From the NCBI GenBank assembly GCA_026393835.1, contig JAPKZK010000065.1:1-58682 (forward strand): a stretch of DNA of 58,682 nucleotides, read 5' to 3'. Origin of the DNA: Candidatus Aminicenantota bacterium (GTDB taxonomy: Bacteria > Acidobacteriota > Aminicenantia > UBA2199). A program made the position numbers and the translations under genes. Positions 1-9,011 of the stretch are shown in pieces; position 1 is the stretch's first letter; each line of letters opens with the position of its first letter. The notes under the pieces are model-generated. The model was given only the letters and a program-made list of their open reading frames with translations. It searched no databases and had not been told where the DNA came from.

Positions 1-82
1 TTTTTGATCAGGGAAATAGAGGGACAGATACTTCAATTATTGGAAAGGTAGGTACAGTTAAAAAATAAAATGAGGGGCGCGG

Positions 83-682
83 TTATTTCAATTTTTGCAT
101 TTTAAGGCCTTTTCTGGACAATGATCGGTTGTAATAACACATATTGCCATTTTTCAATTCCGCCAGGGCTTCCTTCCTTTCCTGTGGTGCGCCCACACAT
201 AACTCCGCCACAGCTTTTTCCAGTTCCTTGATCTTCTTTTCCTTCTCTGTCAACAGCTCATCCTTTTCTTTAAGCACTTTATCATGCGTTATAGGATCAA
301 ACCTGTCCAGTTTGATTTTCACATCGTTTAATTGTTTATCCGAAGAAGAACTCAATATAAGTGTCACCACCAGGGCAATCACCGCGAGTACAAATCCCAG
401 GATGCTGGCCCAGATTGCCAGGGAAGATAAACGTTTTTTATTTATCTTTTTTACCTTCGGGGAAACCGGGGCGTCGCCATCATTTGTAACCGGGGGCAAA
501 TGCTTTTCCGCGGCCAAGAGGCGTTCCTGAAGGGAAACATGGTCCGCCTTTTCCAGCAGGAAAGAAACCAGGCCCCCTTTATCCAACCGGGAATAGCCTT
601 TCAGCCCAAACTCCCGCGCCAGGCCGCACAATTGCTCAACCGTGCACTCCATCAACAAACCTTCAAGGGTTTCTCCGGTCAT
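83..682 (-). CDS. Hypothetical single-pass membrane protein with SAP/Rho-N-like N-terminus and coiled coil
   Basis: A 199-aa protein of unknown function. Residues about 13-46 (TVEQLCGLAREFGLKGYSRL and what follows) resemble the short helix-turn-helix fold of SAP/Rho-N-like domains, which often bind nucleic acid. One hydrophobic helix at about 88-110 should cross the inner membrane, and a charged, Lys/Glu-rich coiled coil follows at about 133-161. The start is supported by a GGAG four bases or so upstream of the ATG on the minus strand. It has no visible operon partner; downstream is the window edge. The domain guess is weak, the membrane helix and coiled coil are clear. Confidence 0.65.
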   Translation of the reverse strand: MTGETLEGLLMECTVEQLCGLAREFGLKGYSRLDKGGLVSFLLEKADHVSLQERLLAAEKHLPPVTNDGDAPVSPKVKKINKKRLSSLAIWASILGFVLAVIALVVTLILSSSSDKQLNDVKIKLDRFDPITHDKVLKEKDELLTEKEKKIKELEKAVAELCVGAPQERKEALAELKNGNMCYYNRSLSRKGLKMQKLK

Positions 683-867
683 TCATGTCTCCAGTGTCCA
701 TGCGGAAACGTCTTTAAAGATAACCTTATATCATTGGAGAAATGTATTGTCAAGAAAAGGGAGTCGGGGATGTCAGGGATAGAATGATGAATGATGAAGA
801 AAAACAAGGAAGAGAGGAAGCGCGGAGAAAAGCAGAAGAGTCCGTGTCTGTCCGTGTTCGTCCGCGG

Positions 868-1212
868 CTAAATCGGTATTGAGGCCAGTATATCTTCCAG
901 GTGGTATACCATGTAGAAAGGAAGGGAAATAAGCCGGAATAACGAACCATCCGGCCTCTTGACATTCTGGACGATAAGGTTCCCGGAGTGGATTCGCACG
1001 GCCAGGGGCGTATTGCTTTCGCTCATAAAGAGATGCAGCGATTTTAAACGTCCATCTTTCCCTGATTTTACTTCGATGGGAAATATCCTGGATTTAAATT
1101 GGATTAAAAAATCGATCTCCGCGATGGATTTCTTCCCGAATAAAGTAACGGCAATGGTTTTCCCTACCTGTCTGGCGCCCCTAATAATCAGGGGTTTTCG
1201 TTTTTCCTTTTG
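868..1212 (-). pseudogene. Collapsed DUF4143-type AAA ATPase remnant
   Basis: Read on the minus strand, an open frame joins the N-terminal Walker A region of the DUF4143/AAA_14 ATPase family (RKPLIIRGARQVGKT) directly, in frame, to the family's C-terminal end (IAEIDFLIQFKSRIFPIEVK, then SGKDGRLKSL, ending ASIPI-stop). Intact members have about 380-450 residues; here roughly 300 are missing between the two parts. An in-frame TAG lies just upstream of the Walker A segment and no start codon is present. The ends are recognisable, so the gene was lost by an internal deletion rather than by slow decay. Confidence 0.8.
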
Positions 1213-1828
1213 AGACTACTGAGCAAAGAAAGTAAGAATGTTTCGATTGAACATAAGCAGATTGTATTATTTACAGGGTTATTTTTTAAGTTTTTTGTAT
1301 CAAAACCAAACCTATTTTTTGGGTTTCTTGTATCAAAACCAAACCTATTTTGAAGACATCTTATGTTCCGGCGTTTCGAGGGAATTCCCGGCAGAAAAAA
1401 ACTTCACTCTTCCCTGCTTTTCCTTACCTTCTCACCCTCCTACCTTCTCACCTTCTGTTTTTTCCCCGCTCTTCCGCTTTTTTCTTCATCATTCATCATT
1501 CATCATTCATCATTCTATTTATTTTACTCATTCATCATTCACTAATTAGAGTTTCGGTCATTTGCTTTTTGGTCATTTGGATTTGTTTCGACTTTCCAAT
1601 TTCGTGCTTTTTTAGAATAACGTATCCCTCCCCCCGGCTGTCTTTCGATTGATATTCAAGTGAAAATGTTGTTTAATATTTCAAGCAAAAATTAGAAGGG
1701 GAATAAAACGAATGAATGTTGACATTTTCCAGGCTTATGATGTTAGAAGGAGTTACCCCCCGGGCGATAATGTTTGAAGGGTATTCAGTAGTAGGGGGGC
1801 ATTTTCTAAGCGTCCCCTATCCCGCTAT
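1213..1828. other. Gene-free stretch with short direct repeats
   Basis: No convincing gene in about 615 bases. It holds a two-copy 28-bp direct repeat (1291-1351) and a heptamer microsatellite built on ATTCATC at about 1484-1515, the same short motif that occurs near 780-800 and 43820. The rest is T-rich pyrimidine tract. Open frames here are low-complexity and have no ribosome binding site. Confidence 0.6.
1291..1351. repeat. Two-copy direct repeat, 33-bp spacing
   Basis: The copies are at 1291-1318 and 1324-1351. Both contain GTATCAAAACCAAACCTATT and differ at one base over 28. Confidence 0.8.
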
Positions 1829-3298
1829 TTATTTGCGTTTAACTCCGCCCTTTCGTATCAGTCCCAATCCTGAGAGGTAAATATCCGGGACATCGATCCG
1901 TTCTCCCAGGCGTTCCCGGAAAATCCCCAGGTCTACCAGGTAATCGATAAATTCTCTTGAATCAGCGGCAGGCGGTTTAATATCCGGTATGGAATCGGAC
2001 CAGGAATCCTCCCAATTTTTGGCCAGCAATTTTTGAAGTTCCTTCCGGGACCAGGGCACCAGTTTATCTTCCCTGATTCTTTTCTTTATACCGTCAAGCC
2101 AGGGCCATTCGAAGTACGCTTGAGTAACGTGATCGTTGGATATATCGTCTAAAGCCCTTCGTAAAGATGCGGGTCGAAAAAGGTTGGATCCTTTTGCACC
2201 CGGATTATCCCTTTCTTTTCCGGCAGTTATCTCAAAAAGTCTGACCAGCAAACGTGGGGTAACAATTTTCTTGCTGTCCCGGAGATGATCCAGCACCCAG
2301 GAAAAACTCTGGCCCTTCCGGTTGCCTGCCCCCATGTATTTCCCAATTATCCGCTCGATAAAGGGTCGGGCGTCTTCGGCATCGCTTAAATCGGGAATAT
2401 ATCCGAATATTGGATCCTTGTCTTTCTTAAACGGAATTTTTGAACTTTTACAATAGTTATATAAATCGTCGCTTGCATTGGCAATTCGTTTTATCAGCAT
2501 GGAAAATAGGTTTTTATCGCTCCAGGTTAATTCCACACGGTTGGCAGCCAGTTTTGCCAGATCAGCTCCGCCAACGCTCGAATGGCGGCGGAATAAATCG
2601 GAACGTAAAAAAATTTTAGAACGAATTCTTCTCCACCTCCGGGAATAATTCGACCAGAAAGCGATCAGCCCCCGGACAGCTCCTGTCATGGCATCCCAAT
2701 CGGCGCCCCCAAGAGTATCCAGCTCATCATACCCGATGAATATCCAGGAATCCTCTTTTAGAAGTTTTTGATCCAGGTCGTCGAGAGCAATAAGGGGTTT
2801 GTTTCCCAATTGATCAAAAGTTTTAAGAATCGCATTGGTATCCGCGCCAGGGACATTCACCAGGTTATCGAACGGCGAATTCTGAAGGTATCGATGGAGT
2901 TTCCTGACTAGGTAAGCAAACCAGAAGTCTATTTCTTTTCCCGAGGATTTCATGACGATCTTTATGGCTTTATGACCTGCAAAATCTTGATCGGAAAAGC
3001 TGTGGGCTACCCAATTGAGATGCAGGGTGTCCTTGTAAGGCAGGCGGTGTATGGGATCGAAGGGTTCCAGGTAAGGCAGTAATTCATTTTCGAAAACAGC
3101 CTTGAATAGGGCCGATTTGCCTGTTCCCCGGTCTCCTACCACAAGAACAACATCGGGATCAAAGGCCCTGAGGTGTTGGGTTATAGGGCACCAGTACTTT
3201 GGAAAATCAGTGTTATTTTCTGATTCCGTCACCCCGTATCCAAGGAAACAAAGTTGATCCAGCAATATTTTTTGGGTATCTTTTTTGAATTTGCTCAT
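1829..3298 (-). CDS. P-loop ATPase, partner of a KGGVGR-type ATPase
   Basis: A 489-aa cytoplasmic P-loop NTPase. Walker A is GDRGTGKSALF at residues 55-65; acidic Walker B-like strands are PLIALDDLDQ and the following IFIGYDELD. The C-terminal half is helical, with no recognised effector domain. The ATG lies two bases after the stop of the 383-aa KGGVGR-type ATPase gene, so the pair is one transcription unit and probably one complex. Proteins of this shape (large P-loop ATPase beside a ParA/MinD-like ATPase with a KGGVGR motif) are known from scattered bacteria, often in defence-rich DNA, but I know of no proven function. The family link is from memory and moderate. Confidence 0.8.
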   Translation of the reverse strand: MSKFKKDTQKILLDQLCFLGYGVTESENNTDFPKYWCPITQHLRAFDPDVVLVVGDRGTGKSALFKAVFENELLPYLEPFDPIHRLPYKDTLHLNWVAHSFSDQDFAGHKAIKIVMKSSGKEIDFWFAYLVRKLHRYLQNSPFDNLVNVPGADTNAILKTFDQLGNKPLIALDDLDQKLLKEDSWIFIGYDELDTLGGADWDAMTGAVRGLIAFWSNYSRRWRRIRSKIFLRSDLFRRHSSVGGADLAKLAANRVELTWSDKNLFSMLIKRIANASDDLYNYCKSSKIPFKKDKDPIFGYIPDLSDAEDARPFIERIIGKYMGAGNRKGQSFSWVLDHLRDSKKIVTPRLLVRLFEITAGKERDNPGAKGSNLFRPASLRRALDDISNDHVTQAYFEWPWLDGIKKRIREDKLVPWSRKELQKLLAKNWEDSWSDSIPDIKPPAADSREFIDYLVDLGIFRERLGERIDVPDIYLSGLGLIRKGGVKRK

Positions 3299-3300
3299 GA

Positions 3301-4452
3301 TTAAACCCCTTCGAAATTTTTGAGAATACGTTCCGTAAGTGTCTTATAATCTTCGGAATCACTAAGTAACTGCGCAATATCATCGATTTGGCGATAATTG
3401 GATAAACGGTCGTCGTATTGGATCGATACAGGATTATGTGGGGCATCCGATGTTTCTATATCTTCAAGTCCCCACATATTATCGCCGGGAATTTCCGCAT
3501 AATAGGATTCGGTGAATTCATCTCTTGAACGTTCGGCAAATTCTTCCCTGGATTTTTGTGCCAGGTCGGCATCTCGCGGGACCATTGCTTGAACCAGGAT
3601 TAAATCCGCCTGCGAACGTTCTGCACGAATATTTTGAACTCCTAACCGTTCGATTATCAATTTCAAACCCCGCCAGCTTTGTTCCGATGATGTCCCAAAA
3701 ATCACATTTAGATGAGCAAAACCTCCCGCCAATACGCCTGCCGGAATAGCTAGACCGGCGCGGACATCGATTAAAATCCAATCCGGTTTTAAATTTTCAT
3801 TAACATCTTCAAGCAATCGATAAAAAATATGCCCCCTGGGATTATCCGCATACGGTTCTATATCCAGGCGGGCCAGTTTCCATAAATAATTTTCGTCTAT
3901 TCGTCCTGCAGGAATAACAAGGATTTCACCCGCCCCGGTTACGTTTTCACGCCGGCAGGCATGGTAATAATCTCTAAAGTCGATATGATTGAATTTTTTT
4001 TCAAGTATATAATCGGCCACTCCCCACCGGGCAGTCGTACCATTTTCATCCGCCGCAAGAAGCGAACCGACCCCTGGAGCATCGAGGTCGGCATCGATAA
4101 CCGCGACCCGTTCGCCGGCCCTGGCGCGCTGGACCGCAAATGCAGCCAATGCCGTCGTCCTTCCCACTCCTCCTTTAAAAGAGTAGAAGGTAAGAATCGG
4201 TGGTTCTTTTGAACTCTGGCGACCGGGTTTTTTCCACGGGGGATCCAATAATGGTGCAACCCAGCCTCCATGAGTTCGATAACGCCCCACTATTCTCAAT
4301 CGAGGCTCGTTCACATCCGGTTCGCCTTCATTCCACACCGTATCGTAAACTTTTTTATCCAAATGTGAAGCTTTTTTATTTGAAACCCACATCGAATCCG
4401 TATCTGCCAGTTTACTGAAATCCGCTAACTTTTCTCTTCTTTTTTTCTTCAT
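3301..4452 (-). CDS. KGGVGR-motif ParA/MinD-like ATPase
   Basis: A 383-aa SIMIBI-class ATPase. The deviant Walker A FKGGVGRTT is at residues 92-100, preceded by a hydrophobic strand (PILTFYS), and is followed by VIDADLDAPGVG, the switch region typical of MinD/ParA proteins. A 90-residue N-terminal extension has no known fold. The usual ParA lysine pattern (KGGxGKT) has Arg in place of the second Lys, while the first (signature) Lys is kept. It is first in an operon with the P-loop ATPase, read from a promoter of the TTGAAA-17-TAAAAT type 16 bases upstream of the ATG. No ParB, parS-like protein or septum gene lies nearby, so a partition role is not supported. Confidence 0.85.
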   Translation of the reverse strand: MKKKRREKLADFSKLADTDSMWVSNKKASHLDKKVYDTVWNEGEPDVNEPRLRIVGRYRTHGGWVAPLLDPPWKKPGRQSSKEPPILTFYSFKGGVGRTTALAAFAVQRARAGERVAVIDADLDAPGVGSLLAADENGTTARWGVADYILEKKFNHIDFRDYYHACRRENVTGAGEILVIPAGRIDENYLWKLARLDIEPYADNPRGHIFYRLLEDVNENLKPDWILIDVRAGLAIPAGVLAGGFAHLNVIFGTSSEQSWRGLKLIIERLGVQNIRAERSQADLILVQAMVPRDADLAQKSREEFAERSRDEFTESYYAEIPGDNMWGLEDIETSDAPHNPVSIQYDDRLSNYRQIDDIAQLLSDSEDYKTLTERILKNFEGV

Positions 4453-4468
4453 TTTAATAGTAAAAGAA

Positions 4469-4497
4469 ATTTTAATCGAAAACCCTCAAAATTTCAA
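4469..4497 (-). promoter_or_regulatory. Promoter of the two-ATPase operon
   Basis: On the minus strand, TTGAAA (4492-4497), 17 bp, TAAAAT (4469-4474), with the ATG 16 bases further on. It matches the window's commonest promoter pattern. Confidence 0.7.
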
Positions 4498-4551
4498 TAG
4501 ATAGTTATTGAATATAAAAAATCAGGAATAATGAAGTTTTGGGCGAACATA

Positions 4552-4989
4552 CTAAACCATGGCTGCCGAAACCATTCCCTTATACTCTTCTTTGAACTTA
4601 TGAAACGAAGCCAGCGTTTCATAACGCAGTAAAGGGATACGTTTCATGTGGTCCAGGAGTTCCCGGATATCCCCTGGAAGCGAATCCAGGGTTTCCGGGG
4701 CAGGTTTCGTTTCTAATACTGTTTTCGATAGTTCCTGTTGTTTTTGTTCTTTCTCCCGGTAGTACATCGGTCCCTTTTCGCAGATCAACCAATCCAACGA
4801 AATATTAAACTTATTTCCCAATATTCGCATGGACATGATACCCGGGCAAGTCTTCCCGTTTTCATTTCTTAAATAACTGCTTCGCATCAACCCGAACTCG
4901 GAAGCCATTTGGGGGCCTGAATTGTTTAATGCCTCGCGGATCTTCTTCAACCTGTAACCGATATCTTTCAATAAGTCTTTTCTGTTCAT
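4552..4989 (-). CDS. XRE-family regulator (paralogue 1)
   Basis: A 145-aa protein with an N-terminal XRE/Cro helix-turn-helix (about 8-68; LKKIREALNNSGPQMASEFG) and a C-terminal tail (about 100-140; LLDHMKRIPLLRYETLASFH). The same two-part layout, including the phrase around WLICEKGPMYY, occurs in the regulators at 12.5-13.0 and 16.2-16.6 kb, so the three are paralogues. It is read in the same direction as the two-ATPase operon and ends about 100 bases upstream of it. A perfect 8-bp inverted repeat just downstream of its own -10 box suggests autorepression. Its other targets are unknown. Confidence 0.8.
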   Translation of the reverse strand: MNRKDLLKDIGYRLKKIREALNNSGPQMASEFGLMRSSYLRNENGKTCPGIMSMRILGNKFNISLDWLICEKGPMYYREKEQKQQELSKTVLETKPAPETLDSLPGDIRELLDHMKRIPLLRYETLASFHKFKEEYKGMVSAAMV

Positions 4990-5003
4990 CCTAACCTCAC
5001 TGT

Positions 5004-5056
5004 GTTTTAAACTAATTTTAAAACCTCATTATACTCCAGCCGGAGCAAATATGCAA
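5004..5056 (-). promoter_or_regulatory. Promoter and putative operator of the XRE gene
   Basis: On the minus strand, TTGCAT (5051-5056), 17 bp, TATAAT (5028-5033). Just downstream, at 5004-5024, is the perfect inverted repeat GTTTTAAA-5-TTTAAAAC, placed where a bound repressor would block initiation. The promoter is seen directly; the operator role is inferred. Confidence 0.65.
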
Positions 5057-5068
5057 CTTTTTAATGGA

Positions 5069-5236
5069 ACATCGCTTCATCGGAAACACTATATGAACCA
5101 AAACAATCTATACATGCATCATGATGATACCCATATGCGTCCCAACGAACCATCGATTCTTCAACAAAATACGTATATGCATCCTATTGAAGCATATATG
5201 ATTCTTATTGATGCATATAGCTATAGCCTATCCGAA
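5069..5236. repeat. Degenerate 21-bp tandem array A
   Basis: Eight units follow each other at exactly 21 bases. The anchor TATATG or close variants begin at 5090, 5111, 5132, 5153 (diverged), 5174, 5195 and 5216. The best units read TATATGCATCCTATTGAAGCA and TATATGATTCTTATTGATGCA in part. An open frame crosses the array but has no ribosome binding site and only a seven-residue echo of the period, so I do not call it a gene. Confidence 0.8.
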
Positions 5237-5267
5237 AAGTCATGGATGCTTTGATATATAAAATTTT

Positions 5268-5310
5268 GTAGGGAACAGGCATTGCCTGTTCCTACGACGC
5301 ATTTGAGGAA
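5268..5310. repeat. Dispersed palindromic repeat, copy 1
   Basis: TGTAGGGAACAGGCA-T-TGCCTGTTCC with a following CATTTGAGGAA. The core GGAACAGGCA/TGCCTGTTCC is a perfect inverted repeat. Further copies are at 53681-53754 and 57280-57350. A 44-codon open tail from 5299 to 5433 follows it without a start codon and may be another gene fragment. Confidence 0.8.
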
Positions 5311-5407
5311 CTGGATGCGGAGGAAGCCGCAATTGAAGAAAGAAAAAAGTTACAGATGCCCCTCCAGCACTTGAAAACCTTGCAAGATTTTTCCCGGGTC
5401 TTACCGG

Positions 5408-5436
5408 TTGCTTTATTCTTCGATTTCGACTAAAAT
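5408..5436 (+). promoter_or_regulatory. Promoter of the propeller histidine kinase gene
   Basis: TTGCTT (5408-5413), 17 bp, TAAAAT (5431-5436). The ATG at 5446 is only nine bases from the -10 box and has no Shine-Dalgarno sequence, so the mRNA is probably nearly leaderless. Confidence 0.6.
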
Positions 5437-5445
5437 TATGTCTGC

Positions 5446-8400
5446 ATGAAAACCCATAGAAAATTCAAATGCTGTCTTTTCTTCCTGTTCTTCATTTTCG
5501 GCGCGGCCCTGTTTATCGACGCAGAAGGCGGCCCAACTACCCCGGCCGATAATTTCCAATTCGAGTACATCACCATGCGCGACGGACTCTCCCAGAGCAG
5601 TATCAATTGCATCCTGCAGGACAGCGTGGGCTTCTTATGGTTCGGCACCCAGGACGGACTCAACCGGTACGACGGCTACGAATTCAAAATATTTAAAAAC
5701 CAACCCTTTGATAGAAATTCATTGTCCAATAACTGGATACAAACCATGGTGGAAACCGAACCCGGCGTCCTCTGGATCGGCGCCTGGGGCGAAGGACTCA
5801 ACCGCTTCGATACCCTGAAAAACCAGGTAACCCGTTACAGCCACACCCCGGGAAACCCAAAGGGGCTAAGCCACAACAGCATCCGGGCCCTGTGCAAAGA
5901 TACCCCCCGGGCCCTCTGGATAGGCTCCAGGGGGGGCGGGCTGAGCCGGTTGGACCTGGAGACAGACGCCTTTACCCATTATACCCATAACCCCAACGAC
6001 CCATATTCCCTCAGTCATAATGAAGTTACTGCCATTTATAAAGATACCGACGGCGACCTCTGGGTCGGCACATCAAAAGGATTAAACCGTTTCGACCCAC
6101 AAACCCGGAAATTCACCCGGTGCTTTCACAACCCCGGCGACCCCGGCAGCTTGAGCAGCAATGCCGTGACCGCCATCGCCGGCGACGGCAAAGGAAACCT
6201 CTGGATCGGCACATTAAATGGCGGTCTGAACCTATACATCCCCAATGAGCGGGAGCGAGAGCGGGGGGGCCGCTTTCAACATTTTAAAAATCAGGCCAAC
6301 GATCCCAACAGCCTGTGCAGCAATACCATATCCAGCATCCTGGCAGACAGCGGCGGCCGCGTCTGGGTCGGGACAGGCGCCATCGAAATTAACGGCGGCG
6401 GAGTGTCCCGGCTCACATACAACACCGGTTCCGGCCAATGGGAAGTCGCCAATTACGCCGGCAAACTCACGACAGCGACAGCCACTTCCGGTACGTCCCC
6501 CAGGCTCAGCGACCAGACCATACTATCCATCGCGGAAGACAGCGGCAGTAACCTCTGGTTCGGCGCCCTACAACAGGGATTAAATAAACTCAGTACGCGC
6601 AGATTTAAATTCAATCATTACTCCCTCGACCCGGTCAACCCCAACAGCCTGAACGACAATTCCATATTATCGATATATGAAGACGAAGCAGGTATCTTGT
6701 GGCTGGGTACTTTCTCCGGCGGCCTGAATCGTTTCGACAGGAAAACAAACCGGTTTACTTATTACAAACATGACCCCAACGACCCCACCAGCCTCAGCAG
6801 CAATTCCATCTGGGAAATCTACCGCGACCGCTCCGGGACCTTCTGGCTGGGAACCGGCAGCGAAGGGATCAACCGCTTTAATCCCAAAACCGGGGCGGCT
6901 GCCCGTTTTAAGCATGACCCGGACAATCCCTTCAGCATCAGCAGCAACGACATCACCTCTTTATTTGAAGACAGTTCGGGAAACCTCTGGATCGGCGCCT
7001 GGAGGGGCGGCTTAAACCGTTTGGACAGGGAAACCGGGCGATTTTATAACTACCCCCTCGACCCCGCCTATCCAGGTCCAAACGGTTCTGTCATGGATAT
7101 CTACGAGGATAAAAACAAAGAATTGTGGTTTTGTACCTTTGGGCAAGGATTGGTAAAGATGAACAAAGCCGCCGGCAGCATCGAACCTTCGTCCGTAAAT
7201 TATCAATTTTATCGCCATAACCAGGACAACAAAAACAGTATCAGCTCCGATTACCTGTTCACCATGCTGGAGACGGAAAAAGGAGAAATCTGGATCGGCT
7301 CCAACTTCGGCTTAAACCGTTTCGACAGGAAAACCGGCGTTTTCACCAGTTTTTCCGAAAGCGATGGCCTTTGCAACAACGTGGTATACGGGATCATCGC
7401 GGACGGCGATGATTTGTGGCTCAGCACCAACGGCGGCATCAGCCAATTCAACACCGTGACGACGATTTTCAAAAACTATGATACCGGGGACGGCGTCCAG
7501 GCTCTGGAGTTCAACCAGGGCGCCTTTTTCAAAAGCCGCGGCGGTGAAATATTTTTCGGCGGCAACAATGGGTTTAATGCCTTCTTTCCTCACCGGGTCG
7601 CCAATAACCCCCATATCCCACCCATTGTCATCACCAACTTTAACACCCTTGATTCGTCCATCAAACTTCCCGGGGCCACATATGCCCTGGACCGGATCCC
7701 GTTGAGTTATCAAAGCCGTTTTTTTTCCTTCGAATTTGCCGCTTTGGATTTCGAAAACCCCGGCAAAAACCGTTACGCTTACAAACTGGAAGGCTTCAAC
7801 AAAGGCTGGATTCAATGCGACAGTCGTCGGTATGCAAGTTTCACCAACCTGGCAGGCGGCGAATACAATTTTCGCGTCAAAGGCTGCAATAACGACGGCG
7901 TCTGGAATGAAAAAGGGGCGGCCATCCAGATTATCATTACTCCGCCATTCTGGTTGACCTGGTGGTTCAGGACCTTTATCGTCCTGCTGGTGGTGGGCCT
8001 GTTTCTCCGGCTGCTGCACTCCCGCACCCGGCGCTTGAAACATAAAATGGAAGAAGAGCGCCTGCTAAACGAATTAAAATTGAAAACCGACTTTACCGCC
8101 ATGCTGGTTCACGATTTACGAAATCCCCTGCAGTGCATCATCGGTTATTCCGACCTCCTGGCGGACAAAGCATTCCCCGGATCTATCCAGCTATTTAACG
8201 AACGTATCAAAATGTCTTCATCCACCATGTTGAATTTGATCAACGATATGCTGGACCTATCCAAATTCGAAGCCGGGAAAATGGTGATTCACCCGGAACA
8301 AACCAACCTGGTGGATATCCTCAACGATAACATCCGCTTGATAAAACCCCTGCTGGAGCAAAAACAAAGCCGTTTCGAACTTCACCTGGAGGCGCTGCCC

Positions 8401-8760
8401 CCGGTCTCGGCGGACCCGGTGCGTATTTCACAGGTTGTCAATAACTTCCTGGCCAATGCCCTGAAATTTTCCCCTGACGGCAGCGTGATCACAATCGCGG
8501 CGCGAATGATCCATGAAGACAGCCGCAATTTCCAGGAGGTCGCCGTGGCAGACCAGGGCCCGGGCATCCCCCCGGAGAAACAAGAATTTATTTTCTCCAA
8601 ATACACCCAGGTGGAGCAGAAACTGCAAATGCCGGTCAAAGGAACCGGGCTGGGGTTGGCCGTGTCCAGGCTAATTATCGAAGCGCACCGGGGCGACATC
8701 GGTTATCGCCCCACAGTTCCCGGCGGCAGCGTCTTCTTCTTCCGGATACCTTCGGATTGA
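5446..8760 (+). CDS. Periplasmic beta-propeller sensor histidine kinase
   Basis: A 1104-aa membrane sensor kinase. Residues 1-27 are a signal peptide. From about 40 to 720 there are some 14 two-component-regulator propeller repeats, each with the pattern G-LW-GT--GLNR-D, expected to form two seven-bladed propellers in the periplasm. A Y_Y_Y domain (about 745-812, ending NFRVKGCNNDGVW) and one membrane helix (about 820-842) follow. The cytoplasmic part has HisKA with H-box VHDLRNPL, and HATPase_c with N-box NNFLANALKFSPDG and G-boxes DQGPGIP and GTGLGLAVS. Unlike hybrid regulators of polysaccharide use in Bacteroidota, it lacks receiver and AraC-type domains, so it must signal to a separate regulator, none of which is in the window. 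The ligand is unknown. Confidence 0.92.
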   Translation: MKTHRKFKCCLFFLFFIFGAALFIDAEGGPTTPADNFQFEYITMRDGLSQSSINCILQDSVGFLWFGTQDGLNRYDGYEFKIFKNQPFDRNSLSNNWIQTMVETEPGVLWIGAWGEGLNRFDTLKNQVTRYSHTPGNPKGLSHNSIRALCKDTPRALWIGSRGGGLSRLDLETDAFTHYTHNPNDPYSLSHNEVTAIYKDTDGDLWVGTSKGLNRFDPQTRKFTRCFHNPGDPGSLSSNAVTAIAGDGKGNLWIGTLNGGLNLYIPNERERERGGRFQHFKNQANDPNSLCSNTISSILADSGGRVWVGTGAIEINGGGVSRLTYNTGSGQWEVANYAGKLTTATATSGTSPRLSDQTILSIAEDSGSNLWFGALQQGLNKLSTRRFKFNHYSLDPVNPNSLNDNSILSIYEDEAGILWLGTFSGGLNRFDRKTNRFTYYKHDPNDPTSLSSNSIWEIYRDRSGTFWLGTGSEGINRFNPKTGAAARFKHDPDNPFSISSNDITSLFEDSSGNLWIGAWRGGLNRLDRETGRFYNYPLDPAYPGPNGSVMDIYEDKNKELWFCTFGQGLVKMNKAAGSIEPSSVNYQFYRHNQDNKNSISSDYLFTMLETEKGEIWIGSNFGLNRFDRKTGVFTSFSESDGLCNNVVYGIIADGDDLWLSTNGGISQFNTVTTIFKNYDTGDGVQALEFNQGAFFKSRGGEIFFGGNNGFNAFFPHRVANNPHIPPIVITNFNTLDSSIKLPGATYALDRIPLSYQSRFFSFEFAALDFENPGKNRYAYKLEGFNKGWIQCDSRRYASFTNLAGGEYNFRVKGCNNDGVWNEKGAAIQIIITPPFWLTWWFRTFIVLLVVGLFLRLLHSRTRRLKHKMEEERLLNELKLKTDFTAMLVHDLRNPLQCIIGYSDLLADKAFPGSIQLFNERIKMSSSTMLNLINDMLDLSKFEAGKMVIHPEQTNLVDILNDNIRLIKPLLEQKQSRFELHLEALPPVSADPVRISQVVNNFLANALKFSPDGSVITIAARMIHEDSRNFQEVAVADQGPGIPPEKQEFIFSKYTQVEQKLQMPVKGTGLGLAVSRLIIEAHRGDIGYRPTVPGGSVFFFRIPSD

Positions 8761-9011
8761 ACTTTAAGAACCATTATTAAATCCTGCCCGCGAAACACGC
8801 GAAACACACGAAACACACACACACAAAAAACAAATCAAGGGATTCCGCCGGGAAAGGTAACCATTTTTTAGCGGCCCCCCGGGAGGCCGGGCTTGAAAGG
8901 CCGGTAAGGGATGAAAAGGTAACGATATTTTACATTTACAGGTCTTCCCCCGCTGTGATATAACCATTTATATTGCAAAACAATCAGCCAACAAAAAAAA
9001 GGAGGAACATC

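Noticed and set aside
3301..4452. Chromosome partition ParA
   Set aside because: Walker A is KGGVGR, a long N-terminal extension is present, and no ParB or parS-like cluster is nearby.
5069..5236. Plasmid origin iterons
   Set aside because: Unit length fits, but no Rep gene or DnaA-box cluster is near and the arrays differ in sequence between loci.
5051..5254. 67-codon open frame over array A as a gene
   Set aside because: No ribosome binding site; its residues only echo the 21-bp period.
7312..8043. Long antisense frames in the histidine kinase, arsA, rib, uvrA and kor genes
   Set aside because: Shadows of GC-rich real genes; no ribosome binding sites and no family matches.
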